Below, in pieces: positions 1-11,354 of a stretch of DNA of 26,366 nt (positions are counted from its first letter, which is position 1; each line of letters opens with the position of its first letter). The position numbers and the translations under genes are program-made. This DNA is from Apostichopus californicus (Eukaryota > Echinodermata > Holothuroidea > Aspidochirotida > Stichopodidae): NCBI GenBank assembly GCA_020650975.1, contig JAIPMN010030032.1, forward strand, positions 1 through 26,366, given 5' to 3'. The notes under the pieces are model-generated. The model did not search any database, was not told where the DNA came from, and saw only the letters and a program-made list of their open reading frames with translations.

Positions 1-682
1 CAACTTATGGTGGCGCTCCACTTAGATAGTGAGCCAGCAGTTATGACTTTTTATTTCATCAATGGCCTGCAACCCCCCCACTTCTGACAAGAAATCTCCG
101 CCACTGAATGGTAGTGGTGGGTAGGGGGGGAGGAGGTAGAAACGATGTGAAAAGAATGAAGCAGAGCTTATACTATTATGTTAATAAGTATATTAATTGA
201 TGGATCACTTTATGAAGTTATGAAATATGTTTCCCATTGAGAGCGCTCTGTCATAATGGAACCATTTCTGTTGTGATTCTTAAGGATTTGGATTTATAGC
301 TTTGCCTTTTTTCTAAAGCTACCATCATTTAGAAACTTTCTTTATTCCTTGGCTCGTGTTAAGTTTTCTAACGTTCTCATATTTTAACCAACTGATAGGG
401 ATCGAAGACAAGCAAAGCTTTAAACGTTCATATGTTCATCAGAAAACTTTACATTACATTACGGTCCGAATAACGCTAAAAGCAAACTTTTACTTTCATG
501 ACACATTTCATGTAAACTGCCAATATTGAGGAAATAATGTAAAATGTTAACGATAAATTTGAAGAAAAAACAAACAAATAGTCGACCATTTTTGGTTTCG
601 ATGATAATCTTAACCTTTGCATTCATGATTCCGAGTGCGCTTGGGGGTATGGGTGTGTGAGTGCGTTTCTGACACCCAGCTT
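1..682. other. Unassigned AT-rich DNA
   Basis: I see no supported gene here. There are C and G homopolymer runs near 75 and 125, but the short open frames show no protein family pattern or convincing splice signals. Confidence 0.6.
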
Positions 683-1405
683 GTAAACACAATATCTCAA
701 GAACGAAAGCTTCGGCAGATCTCATATTTGGTGTATATGATTCACACATTCACTATAAGAAGATCATTGTTTGTGGTGGAGGTCACAGGTCATTTGGGAT
801 CACCAGGGGTCAAATTGTGGAAAACATTGTAAACAATATATCAGAAGCGAAGCTTGTGCAGACCTCATATTTAATGTGCAGAAGAATCACATTGAGTACA
901 AGTAGCCTGTTGGTTGTTGTGGAGGTCAAAGGTCATTTTCGGACAACAGGTCAAACCGTGAATGCCTTGTAAACATGATATTGCAAGAAGGGAACCTTGG
1001 ACAGATATCTTTTTTGGTTTGTACATGTATCATATCAAATTTAAGGAGCCTTGTATTGCTTTTGATGGAGGTCATAGGTCGTTTGAAGTCAACAAATGCC
1101 AAACATTTACTTTGCTCCATTCTTACCTGTTTCTCTACACTAACACAAGTTCCTAAACGCAATACGCAAGAGAAGCTTTGGCAGATCGCATATTTGGTAT
1201 GTAATTGTACCACATTGAGTACAAGAAGCCTAATGTTGTGTGTGGAGGTCAATGGTCGTTTAAGTTAACCAGGGGTTGAATTGTGACATTTTTTAAACAA
1301 TATTTCGACAAGGACAGATATCATATTAAGTATGTTGATGTATCTGTCACATTTAGTGCAAGAAGCATGTTGTTGAGGTCAATGGCCATTTCAGGACAGC
1401 CTGTG
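683..1405. repeat. Degenerate ~145-bp tandem repeat, five units
   Basis: Units begin at about 683, 829, 969, 1153 and 1293, each with a version of GTAAACA(C/A)AATAT. This is followed by an AAGCTT..GCAGAT..CATATTT segment, a CACATTGAGTACAAGAAG-type segment and then GGAGGTCA-N-AGGTCA. The first three units are the most alike, while the fourth and fifth have drifted and carry indels. Open frames here follow the repeat and are not genes. The repeated GGTCA half-sites resemble nuclear-receptor sites. No function can be shown from sequence alone. Confidence 0.8.
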
Positions 1406-3866
1406 TTATTTTGAATTCATTGTTTGTTATATCACACTGCTTTTCACTGTATTATTTATACCAAATATGTTGTACACCTTCACTATACATTACATCAGAT
1501 TCATGAAGAAAGCTGCTCATGTTACATCATTGAAACCACAATGCCTTGTTTGTATTCTGGTTATGTTTATGCCTTAACGATACATTGATGATGACGTTAT
1601 GAAGTTTCATATCTAATTGTATTTGTTTGTTTGCTTATTTGTGGGTCTGTTTGTGCGTTTGTGAGATTAACAAACTCGCAGAAAATTAACTCAGTAATTT
1701 ACAATTTCAAAAGAATTGAGAGAAAAAAAAACTAATGCGATCCTTTTGCTATGACGAGTAATTAAAAATCCAGTTATTTTAGAAGATATCACCCACACCT
1801 CCCATTTTCTCAACCCCAACTACGACCCTCTCCCTCCTTTCAAGCGCCCTTGAGATATTAATTATATTTAAGGTTTGTTGAAAATGATCGGTTATTTTCA
1901 ATAACTTATAAACAAAAATAAACGTATCATAATTCACGATCAGTTTCCTGGTCCTTCCTCAAATGTTTACTGGTGTGTGGTGTCGTTACATAGGAAGGAA
2001 CAACTATTGATACATTGCGTTCTATGGGTTAATCTGTATACTGCAGTATCCAAAATAGTAACAATTAAAGAATGATGTAATGGCAAATGACTGATTTTTT
2101 CTCTCTGATTGTAGCCTACAGGACTGTCTGCTGCCCTCATCGACACCCGTCGGACCATCTCTATCCACACTGAAATCTCGGGGAGTGAATGGTTAAGTAC
2201 TCATTGATCAATCGAATAGTGTCTTTCTATGTATGAACTGTAAACAGGTGTCACTTGTTTACTATTTCATGTAGCAGTAAGCTAAACAGGGAAGGGCATG
2301 TATAGCGGTTTCATTGGGAACATCTACAGTTTTGTTGTTATAAAATGCATTCTCAGGTGTAGCTCATCTACAGTATGTCTGTTTTCACCATCCTCCCCAA
2401 AATCACTTTTCTAAAGAACATGTGACACCGTGAAAACCCACCCTATTTCAGCGAAAAGAAAGAATATGCACACCTAGAGTCCATCGGGCAGCCTCGATAT
2501 CGTTCACTGTTGTTGCACATATTTAGTACCAAGGTTTGATCACATATTCTGTCGTGTTTTCATATGCTATTTACAATTCTCGATGTTGGATGGTTCGGGA
2601 AGTGTTATCTTAAGAGTAAACAACAGTTTAAGCAGTTTGCAGTTGCTAAGACTTCTCCGAACGCAGCGAATTTTTTTCAGTAAAGAGCTAATCCAAATCC
2701 TTATTGTGTGACATGTGATATGTCAACTGATATAGAAACTGCTCGGCTCGGCGTGAAGTACAGGCACAGACTGTGTGTAACGTTCGTCTGCATAAAGTAC
2801 TGCATAGCAAGAGAACGATGGCTGAAATATGCGCGTACATATATATGCGCGTACGTACATATCATACTTGCACAAATTCTTGTAAAAGTCTTACCAAATT
2901 TACAGCTAGAAGTTGGCAAACCTACGTCAAATGTGCCGAGATATGGAGCAGTCTTGAGGGTGGCAATTGACTATAGAAGGTGCTTCCAAGAGTAAAAAAA
3001 CGAACGATGAAGGTAATTCTAGGCATGTTTCTACTGTACTGCTCATTTGAGTGCATTACTGAGACAATAGAGTATATACAATTTCCTCAAAGTGACACGA
3101 ATGCCAACAATGCAAATTTAGGATAAGGCTCTTAAATACCGTACTATAGTTTGCCTAAGATTAGAAGTGATTAACGTAGCACCCATGAAGGATAGATCGA
3201 CAGCTACTATATACCGGTTTCTGTATTTTATGATAGCATTTATTTCATGTTTCATTTGTCGTGAAACAAAGAAATGAAATCAACACCAATGTAGGTTCGA
3301 TAGGCACTGGGCAGCCTATCATCTGGCCTATCAATATTGAATGTCGGCAAAAACCCAAAGCCAAGGCCTATAATCTAGCTTTGAGTCTAGCATAAACTTT
3401 TCACAACAGGGCCTAACTAAGCCCAGCACATGTCTACATGACTACTGGTAGTACTAACACACACACAATAGGAGTGTGTAATATAGCTTATATGTGCAGG
3501 CCACAAAGTAAATATGCCTATGCTATGGTATTGCCTAGTCTAAGGCCATTTGGAATGTAAGCAAGGTGCTTGTTTTATTTTAGTTAAATGCATATGGATG
3601 GTGAGACCTTCTTTAGGATGGGCAGTCTTTAGGAAAATCATGTCAAGTAGGGTTGCATGTGGTCTCAAACCGTTGCAGTGTGTTGGTTTGCAAGTCTGTC
3701 CTACCAAGCACATGGCTCCAGGCTTACACTGAAATAAATGGAATATCAGATGGCTTATTAGTCAGTAGAGTTCCAGTGTAGACAATTAATGTGAACCACA
3801 GGGTCCTCAACAGTACAATTCAAAATAATTTATCAACCAAACAAATTTGGTTTTGACTTGTTACAG
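1406..3866. other. Unassigned non-coding DNA
   Basis: No gene is supported in this 2.4-kb stretch. It holds a TTTG-rich tract near 1620-1660, a short duplication of a TATGCGCGTAC-type motif near 2827-2855 and a small CA repeat near 3460. The open frames at 2708-2995 and 3550-3732 have no family resemblance. If the pseudogene that follows kept its ancestral intron, the last part of this stretch would be intron, because a pyrimidine-rich stretch and AG end at 3866. Confidence 0.55.
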
Positions 3867-6800
3867 ATGAAGGTGCAGGCCCATCAGCACCAAAGAAAAG
3901 GATGTTTGCAGTGCTTCCTCTCCAGAGAGTTCTCCCTCACCAGTGTATTTTCCACCTTGCTGGCACAACAAAAGCTTGTGGAAAATCCGGACTCAATTTT
4001 TCAAAAGGAAGAAGATTTGGTAGCCGGCAGACGGAGAAGCTCTCTCATTGTCTAACACGAGATGCTGAGAAACGACCCAAAGAAGCTGCTCAACAGAAAT
4101 GTGATAAAAAGCTTATTGCAGATCAGCGGTAAGGATCTTATCGCTATTGACGTACGTTACCACAAGTCCTGTTACAGAAATTATTTCTAAGATTCCCTTG
4201 CCTCTAATATTGATAGCAGGGCCATCCCACAGTTCAAGGAAGCCTTCCGAAAATTACCAAGAAGGTTGAGTCTTCTGTGATTATGCAGGGAGAAGTTTTG
4301 ACAATTAAATCAGATGTTCATCAATCTAGTAGCAGGAAATGGCATGACAATGACATATTTCAGAACAGAGAAGCTGAAGAAGAACTTAATGTGTCACTTT
4401 GAAGAACAAATTTCCTTTTGGCGGCCCAAGAAATACACTAGATATGAACTTGTGTACAGTGATCATACCCCAAAATATTTTTTTCTCTTGAAAGATCTGG
4501 TGAGTCAAGCAGTTCTCAAGACGAGACATCAGCTGAGAGTGAAATTGATAAGAGAGAACCGGTTGTCGGAAATAGACCACATGTCAATGCACCACGTGAG
4601 CTTGATCATGCTGCTCAGCTCTTGAGGCAGGTGATTGGAAATGTGTCTGGTGTAAGTTGGCCACCCGACAGCTCCAAGCTAAGTGATGAATGTTTGAGCA
4701 CTCTCATTCCTTCAGAGCTTCATAATTTTCTAGCATGGGTAATTTTGCCTACACCTATTGATCCAAACATCGAAGGTAACTCTAAAGTGGATGTACCAAA
4801 GGGTTATAAGTTCGTGTACATGCTATGGCTCAAGACATTATTTTCCAACATAACAGAGGAAGACTACTACTTCCTAAGCAAGTAGCTTTGGGGTTAAGTG
4901 TCCGCCATTTGACTAACAGTACACAGCTACTGAGTATTATGAACAAGTTCGGGCAGTCTGTTTCCCACACATTTTTGTTGGATACCACTATTGCACAGAC
5001 CGTATTAGAAAGGGACACTGTGGTGTCACTGAACATTATCCCTAAGCAATATACCACAGCAGTTTGGGACATCATTGATATGTCAGAAGAGACTCTTTCT
5101 GGTAAAGTTACAACTCACTTCACGAACGGTATACTGGTACAAAGATCTGCCGAACCAGAAATCCTACTGAACAGCCCAATACACCGCACAGGATAGAGGT
5201 CATTTCAGGGCAACCTCAATCAAAGTTCAGCTATTTCCAGGGTAAAAGACTGGGGCCAGGAGTATTTCCATTAGACTCGTACTTACTTAGAGAAGACAGC
5301 AGTTTTGGGAAAAGTGCCCAAAATCTTAATTTCATTTGGATTCTGCTGCGAGCGTTTTCAACTGAAATCGGTGAGACAGAAAGTGTAAGAGGTCAAACCA
5401 TCCCAAGTTGGTATGGGTTTAATGCTCTGCAGAGATGTTATCTTCCCACACAGAGTACAGTAGGGTACCTACCATGTATCCAGTCAAGTCCAACTGTAAG
5501 GTCAACTGTGAACAGTTTGCTGATGAAGACATTGGAAATCTGCACCAAGCTTAATCAAGAACAAATTGTTGTAGTACTAGACCAGGCCATATACAGCAAG
5601 GCTTTGCAGATCGTGTGGAAGGAGTCTGAAAAGTTCACCAAAATTGTTTTCCGTCTGAGTACAGTCCACACTACGTGTGTCATGTTTGGCGTTATGAGGT
5701 TTGGGGATGCTGGTCTAGGGGATGTGCTGGTTGAGTCAGGCATAGTGGCCTCTGGGTCTGTAAATGGCGTTATGACGGGCAAGCATTACAACCGTGCGAC
5801 TCGAATTTATAGAATTGGATATGAAGCTCTTCTCCGATTGCGTTTGCATGCATTCACATAATCTTTAAGCTAGGAAGATTATAGTATTATAAAAAAGGAT
5901 AATTGAGAACAAAGCAACATATCCACCACATATTGCAGAAGCGTTAGGTGACCGTAAACTCTCTACTCCAGAAGTATGAGGAATTCTGCCGGTCTCAGTC
6001 TACTCCGATGTTTTCGTTCTGGTCATTATTCTTGGGTAGTATGCAAGTAGTTCTCAACTTTATCAGAGCAACACGAACTGGTGATTTCATTTTGCACCTC
6101 GCATCGATAAGATCTATGCTACCATGGATGTTTGCTTATAACCGTACAAACTACATGAGATATTGCACTGTGTACTGGATACAGATGATGTAGTTACCGA
6201 AATCTTATCCTCTCATATATCAGAGGCTTTGTGAAGGAGAATTTGTCGTGCAACGTTCCAAGACAAATACCTTTGGTCAAATAGCATGTGACATGGCCAT
6301 ACAACAAATTTCAATCGTGACACAAAATCACCTCGTGGTATTTTTGGTTTTAGTATGAAAACAGGAGCTGTAGAAAGGTGGACTTTATCATCGTCTGAAA
6401 GAGCTGATACGTCGCTGTGTGCAGAGAACTTGTGCTGGGATGAATGACATTATGACATTGCAACACAAAGACCATAGTCGTCTAGAGCAGGATGAACAAG
6501 ATGTCGTAAAAGTGATGGAGACTTTCAATGCATTTCTAAATCCCTTTTCATCGAAATGTGAAGAGTTAATTCACCTTACTTCTGGCCATGTTCCATTTAG
6601 AGATGTTTCGATGGATAGTTTGAATGCAAAGGCAAACGGGCAAGAAGCATTCATTACATTTGTGAAAGAAACTGTCAAATTGACTTGTTTGCACCTATGA
6701 AGATGCTGAAAACGAAAAGTTTCAAAAGTGAGCAAAAGAATGTCAAAGTAGCCTTAGACCTTACTGTAAAAGAACATATCCATATGCTATCGCAACACCG

Positions 6801-8209
6801 GCTGCAGGACTGGTGAAAACAATGAAGTCCACACTCATCCACCTTCTGGAAAGAAACCATCAGTCAACAGACTTTGACAAAATACAAAGCAGGTGGCATG
6901 TATTTTTGATGGAATAGCTATTCTGCAGCAGCTTGCATCTTGTAAGGCTACAACCTTTGGAGAATTTGCAAGACAATTACTTGACAACATTTTTCTTTCA
7001 GTGACCAGGACAGGAATGTGCAAGCGAATTGCCTTTGTCACCGATATATATTTGCCACTTAGCATTAAATCTGTAGAGCGGCAAAATAAATCAGGGTCAG
7101 AATTGTTTCTTCCAAACAAAAGAAGACCATGCAACGTAAACAAATCTAGCAAATGATACTAACAAAACAGAGCTGGTCGAGTTTCTCTTTGAAGAGTGGG
7201 TGAAATCAGACTATGCTCATAAGTTGCAGGGCATAAGTCTCTAATTTGTCCACGGTGAGATATGTCATTGTCTTTCAAGACATGGGAATATAACAACAGT
7301 GCAAGAAGTTGAATACTTGTGCTCTACACAAGAAGACACAGACACAAGAATGCTTCTCCACGCCGCCCATGCTTACAAATAATATGATATGGTTATCATC
7401 TGTACAGACACTGATGTTGCAGTTATTGGTGTAAGCCATGCAAAGCTCTACCTGGACATTGGCTCTGAGAACCAGCGACGTCTTCTTAATCTTGGAGAAA
7501 TTACAACTTCATTAAGTCAGCTAAGCGCAACCTCACTGCTGGAGTTCCATGCTTGCATAGGGTGTAACACTGTCAGTTCTTTCTATGGCAAAGGAAAACG
7601 CAAGAGTTATGCTTTGTTCCAGAAAGATGAAGAATCAGCAACAACCACGTCTCAGCTTGGCAGTGCACAGAATGTTGATAATGCATTATTGGAGGCCTGT
7701 GAGAAGTTTTCCTGCAAGCTTTATGAATCAACTCTTAAAGCATATATTAATGAACTTCGTTATGAATTTTCAGAAATACAAGAGCAAACAGTAGAGCACT
7801 GCCACCAAACAAAGACTCTTTGTCCTTGCATGTAAAGCGTGCAAATGACCAAGCATTTATCTGGAGACATGCCCTACAATCTAAGTCTAACATTGATGAT
7901 CCTGGTAGCCACGGATGGAAAATCGAAGGTGGCAGCTTGAAAATAAAGTGGATGAAGTTAACTCTAGCCCACAAAAGCCATCTTGGAACTTAGGATTTGC
8001 AAATGCAAAAAAGACTGTTCAACCAATGCTTGTCAGTGTAGGAAAAACACGCTTCAATGCACATAGGTTTTTGCATGCGACAAATGCACTAACCAGAGGG
8101 AGGAGTTGAAATGCAGTGATGACGATGACGATGACGATATGCCGATGACGATGACGATGACGATGATGATGGAGGTAATGATGACAGCGACGAGGAAGAG
8201 GAGTCATAA
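3867..8209 (+). pseudogene. Decayed copy of a large invertebrate multicopy gene with a GKGK motif and Cys-rich C-terminus
   Basis: I recognise this as a family of long uncharacterised proteins common in marine invertebrate genomes. Its function is unknown and it is possibly transposon-derived. The visible order is: a start EGAGPSAPKKR at 3867; a YHKSCYRNYF motif near 4160-4190; KQVALGLSVRHLTNSTQLL near 4880; WDIIDMSEETLSG near 5070; a QSKFSYFQGKRLGPG segment at 5220; a well-kept stretch to 5861; HLASIRSMLPWMFAYNRTNY near 6100; FGQIACDMAIQQI near 6280; DLFAPMKMLKTKSFKSEQ near 6680; TFGEFARQLL near 6955; QEDTDTRMLLHAAHA near 7330; CTDTDVAVIGV near 7405; HACIGCNTVSSFYGKGKRK near 7550; GHGWKIEGGSLKIKWM near 7910; and a Cys-rich end near 8030-8115. 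Frame changes occur near 4120, 4810, 5170, 6313, 6690 and 7800, and stops fall at 4189-4191, 6191-6193 and 7381. It cannot make an intact protein. The acceptor-like TTGTTACAG at 3858-3866 hints at a non-processed copy. Confidence 0.8.
8118..8170 (+). repeat. GATGAC hexamer microsatellite encoding the pseudogene's acidic tail
   Basis: Two blocks of GATGAC repeats (about 8118-8138 and 8144-8170) are separated by an ATGCC interruption. In the first block the frame follows the Cys-rich segment and reads as Asp. In the second block the Asp frame is offset by two bases, runs through a Glu/Asp-rich stretch and ends at TAA 8207-8209. Indels in this simple repeat therefore broke the tail frame. Confidence 0.85.
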
Positions 8210-8289
8210 CTCAGAAAGGATTGTTTACGTCTCGACGTGAGTTTCGAGGCAAGCTTTTAGGAAACTGGGACAGTGTGTTAAAAAAATGG

Positions 8290-9420
8290 TATTCAAATTA
8301 TGTTTATCGCAACATCATTTGTTGTTTGCTTCAAAAATAACACTGCTTTAAGAGTCCAACAACTCGTAAAATATTCTTCGGAAATTCCTCTATAACTTCA
8401 GCTAACACAACCTGGTTGTTAATACTGTGTTTAATTATGTTATCATCTTGCTGTGTCAAGAAACTGCTCTGTTTTAATTGTGGTACAACGTATACGAGTG
8501 ACGTCATATGTATATTGTTTACTCGTAAAATAACACCTCTTCTAGCACTCAACAACTGTTAAAATATTGTTCAGATGTTCCTATATAGCTTTCAATCAAC
8601 ATTACCTGGTCCTTGTAAGTGTAAGTGCAAGAACATTTAAATCATGTTATCACCTTCATGTGACAAGAAACTGCTGTATTTTCATTATCGTACAACGTAT
8701 AAGAGTGACGTCATATGTATATTCTTTACTCGTTTAATAACACCTCTCCTAGCACCCAAAAACTCCTTACATATTATTTTGATATCCCTCTATTACTTTC
8801 AACCAACACATCCTGTTTCTAAATAAGTACAAGAAAATGTATTATGTCGTTTCCATGTTTCTGTTACAAGGAATTCATTGTCGTCGAACATATACAGTGA
8901 CTTCATATGTTTATTATTTACTTGTAAATTATTACCTCTTCTAGCATCCAACAACTTTTGTAGTATTCTTAGGACGGTTCTTTTACAACATCCAACCAAC
9001 AAACCTTGGTTCTAAATATGTTTAGTAGCATTTAAAATATATTATAATGTTGCTGTGAATAGTCGTTGTTGATTTTCAATTAAGCCCACACTTCATAGTG
9101 AGGGCATTTGTTGTTTACACGTAAGATAACATCTCTCTAAGCATCCAACAACTCCTAAGATAATCTCAGGACATCCCTCTATAACTGTCAAAAAAAATAT
9201 TGGTTATAATAAGTGCACGAGCATTTAAATACCATTTTTATGTTGCTGTGACAAGGAACTGCCTTGTTGTAATTGTCGTATATCGTATAAGAGTGACGTC
9301 ATTTGTTTGTTGTTTACTCGAAACATTACACCTCTCCAATCATCGAACATCGTGAACAATTTTCCCATGACATCCCTCTACAGCTTCCAACCAACAAATC
9401 TTGGTACTAAACATGTGCAT
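8290..9420. repeat. ~200-bp tandem repeat array, about six degenerate units
   Basis: Each unit shares TTGTTTACTCGTAAAATAACACCTCT, a CATCCAACAACT segment, CCCTCTATAACTTTCAACCAAC, an ACATTTAAAT segment, GTGACAAGAAACTGC and a GTGACGTCATATGT anchor, with variations. The anchors fall near 8308, 8499, 8706, 8898, 9099 and 9294, so the spacing is about 190-207 bp. In three units the anchor is the perfect palindrome TGACGTCA. In the others it has decayed, for example TGACTTCA at 8898. The array starts soon after the pseudogene ends. It has the structure of satellite-like DNA and no coding capacity. Confidence 0.85.
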
Positions 9421-9574
9421 GGACTACTAGAGACAATAACGTTCTTAATAAAACGTAATATGGTTGTATATTTTGTTTTGTTCAAATTTTTACACTCACT
9501 AATATATCATTGATACTCTTGTATTCGTTATAGCTTAATGTTTTTTGTTCATTATTTGTTATTGTTTCTCACAG

Positions 9575-9645
9575 TTGTCTGGATTCCTGATTATGCTAAG
9601 CTTGATGAACAATATAACCTTGATCTCGACTCTGGTCGTTGGCAA
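9575..9645 (+). other. Candidate 71-bp internal exon of an unknown gene
   Basis: A pyrimidine-rich acceptor (TTATTGTTTCTCACAG, ending 9574) and a strong donor (CAA|GTAAGT at 9646) bound a 71-bp segment. It is open in two frames. One reads VWIPDYAKLDEQYNLDLDSG and beyond, which looks protein-like; the other is hydrophobic. I recognise no family. The acceptor at 11907-11908 could be its partner: joined in the first frame it would add six codons and then a stop. This rests on splice-site strength alone and may be chance. Confidence 0.3.
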
Positions 9646-9979
9646 GTAAGTAATCATTACATCTCCTGTATAATACTTATTTCATCATATTTGTTTTAAT
9701 AACATATTAATATTGTAATTACTAGCAAGAGCATGAAAATACCACTGACGTGGTGCTTGAGTTTCCCCAGACGTCTATAATTCAGCGCACGTCACTGTAT
9801 TAAACACAGCATGGCTTAGTCAAAGTAACTAACAGAAAGTGACGTCATCCGATGAACAAACTATAACTGTGATATATCAATATCTGTTTAATTGATTCAT
9901 GTATCGGTTATCAGTTGATGGTTTCTGAATAAGAAGTGATATAAATAAAGTACTGACATATCGGGTGAGAAGAGACAAG
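9646..9979. other. Unassigned stretch, possibly intronic
   Basis: No gene is visible. A perfect TGACGTCA palindrome lies at 9840-9847, outside the phase of the preceding array. If the 9575-9645 exon is real, this is the start of its downstream intron. Confidence 0.5.
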
Positions 9980-10860
9980 TGAGCAAAACACGTATTGCTA
10001 ACCAACCAATGGGTGGATTAAAAGGATGTAGTCAAGAAATATTGCTAAACATACACTGAGCGGATTAGAGTGATGTAGTCAATAAATATTACTAATCAAT
10101 CAATGGATGGATTATAGTGATGTAGTCAACAAATATAACTCAAAATGCAATGGGTAGATTAAATTGATATAGTCAAATATCATTAAAGAAACACTAGATG
10201 GATTAAAGGGATATAGTCAACAAATATTACCAATCAAGCAATGGATGGATTTTAGTGATGTAGTCAACAAATATTACTCAAAATGCAATGGATCGATTAA
10301 ATTGATATAATCAAATATCACTAAAGAAACACTGAATGGAGTAAAAGGATGTAGTCAACAAATATTGCTAAGCAACTAATGGGTGGATGAAAACGATATA
10401 GTCAACAAATATTGCTAAAAATACCCTGAATGGATTACAGGGATATAGTAAACAAATATTGCTAAACAACAAATGGTGGATTAGAGTGATGTAGTCAAAT
10501 ATTACTAAACAATAATTTGTGGAATCGAGTGATGTAGACAACAAATCTTACTAAAGAAACACTGGATGGAGTAAAAGGATGTAGTCAACAAATATTGCTA
10601 AACATACACCGAGTGGATTAAAGGGATGTAGTCAACAAATATTGCTAAACAACAATTTGTGGATTAGAGTGATGTAGTCAACAAATATTACTAAACATAC
10701 ACTGAGTGGATCAAAGTGATTTAGTGAAGAAAGAAAGATATAGGGCAGTGAGTTGATTAAAATGAGCTAAAGAAATATTGCTTGTTATTGATTTGTTGGA
10801 TTAAAGTGATGTAGTAAGCAATCATTGCTAAATATGCAATTAAATTGACATAAAGTGCAC
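9980..10860. repeat. 47-bp minisatellite, about 19 units
   Basis: The unit reads approximately TGGATTAAAGTGATGTAGTC followed by AACAAATATTGCTAAACAT and ACACTGAG. Anchors (GATGTAGTCA or variants) fall at 10025, 10072, 10119, 10166, 10210, 10257, 10304, 10348, 10395, 10442, 10488, 10531, 10578, 10625, 10671, 10718, 10764, 10808 and 10847. Most steps are 46-47 bp, a few are 43-44, and the last is shorter. Decayed matches continue towards 11040. Units vary, so the array is old. It lacks the separate unique spacers of a CRISPR. Confidence 0.9.
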
Positions 10861-11245
10861 TAGTTACAGTCACCGTGGTAACGTGATGAAGTATTATGAG
10901 ACTAATATTACCTACCTAACAGAGAGAGGTTTACAATCATGTAGAGAACAAATAAAACTAAACAATCATTAAAATATTGGTTTAAATGACGAAGTGAACA
11001 CAAACTTAATATCATCCAATGAGTAGGGTAAAGTGATTGTAATCAATCATATATCTATAACACATATATCTAAGAAACACACATACACATATATTTACCT
11101 ATCTTATGAGCACCTAAAATGTCATATTAATGCAGAAATGTCATATTAATGAATTCCCTACTAAATGTACTACATATAATTAATGGTAAGGATTAGATAT
11201 TTTTAATTATGATTTCCACTCTCATACATCAAAATATCTACAAGT
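10861..11245. other. Unassigned AT-rich stretch
   Basis: No gene is visible. The left part has weak remnants of the 47-bp repeat. From about 11210 the sequence resembles 11735-11790 (CACTCTCATACATC against CACTCTTATACATC), so a degenerate ~200-bp repeat unit probably begins here. Confidence 0.5.
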
Positions 11246-11354
11246 TATGATTATCCACCCCCCCCACTCCCCCCCAAAAAATAAACATGTACAATTATTA
11301 TACCTTATATCCACGCATTCTGATTGCATAAGTTGTAATGTTTAGAGGAGAAAA
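11246..11354. repeat. Left copy of a ~110-bp direct repeat
   Basis: This copy runs from TATGATTATCCACC to TTTAGAGGAGAAAA. It matches 11585-11694 along its whole length with scattered differences, including the shared CCTTATATCCACGCATTCTG. The two copies flank the LINE fragment exactly. They could be a long target-site duplication or neighbouring units of an older tandem repeat. Confidence 0.85.

Noticed and set aside
459-1268. Overlapping short open frames on both strands
   Set aside because: They coincide with or lie beside the ~145-bp tandem repeat, show no family pattern and exist in several frames at once.
3290-3310. GGTTCGA-like text that could be a tRNA B box
   Set aside because: There is no matching A box, acceptor stem or cloverleaf around it; no tRNA gene was found in the window.
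9980-10860. Regular repeats that might suggest a CRISPR array
   Set aside because: The whole 47-bp unit is repeated without unique spacers, and the DNA is clearly eukaryotic; it is a minisatellite.
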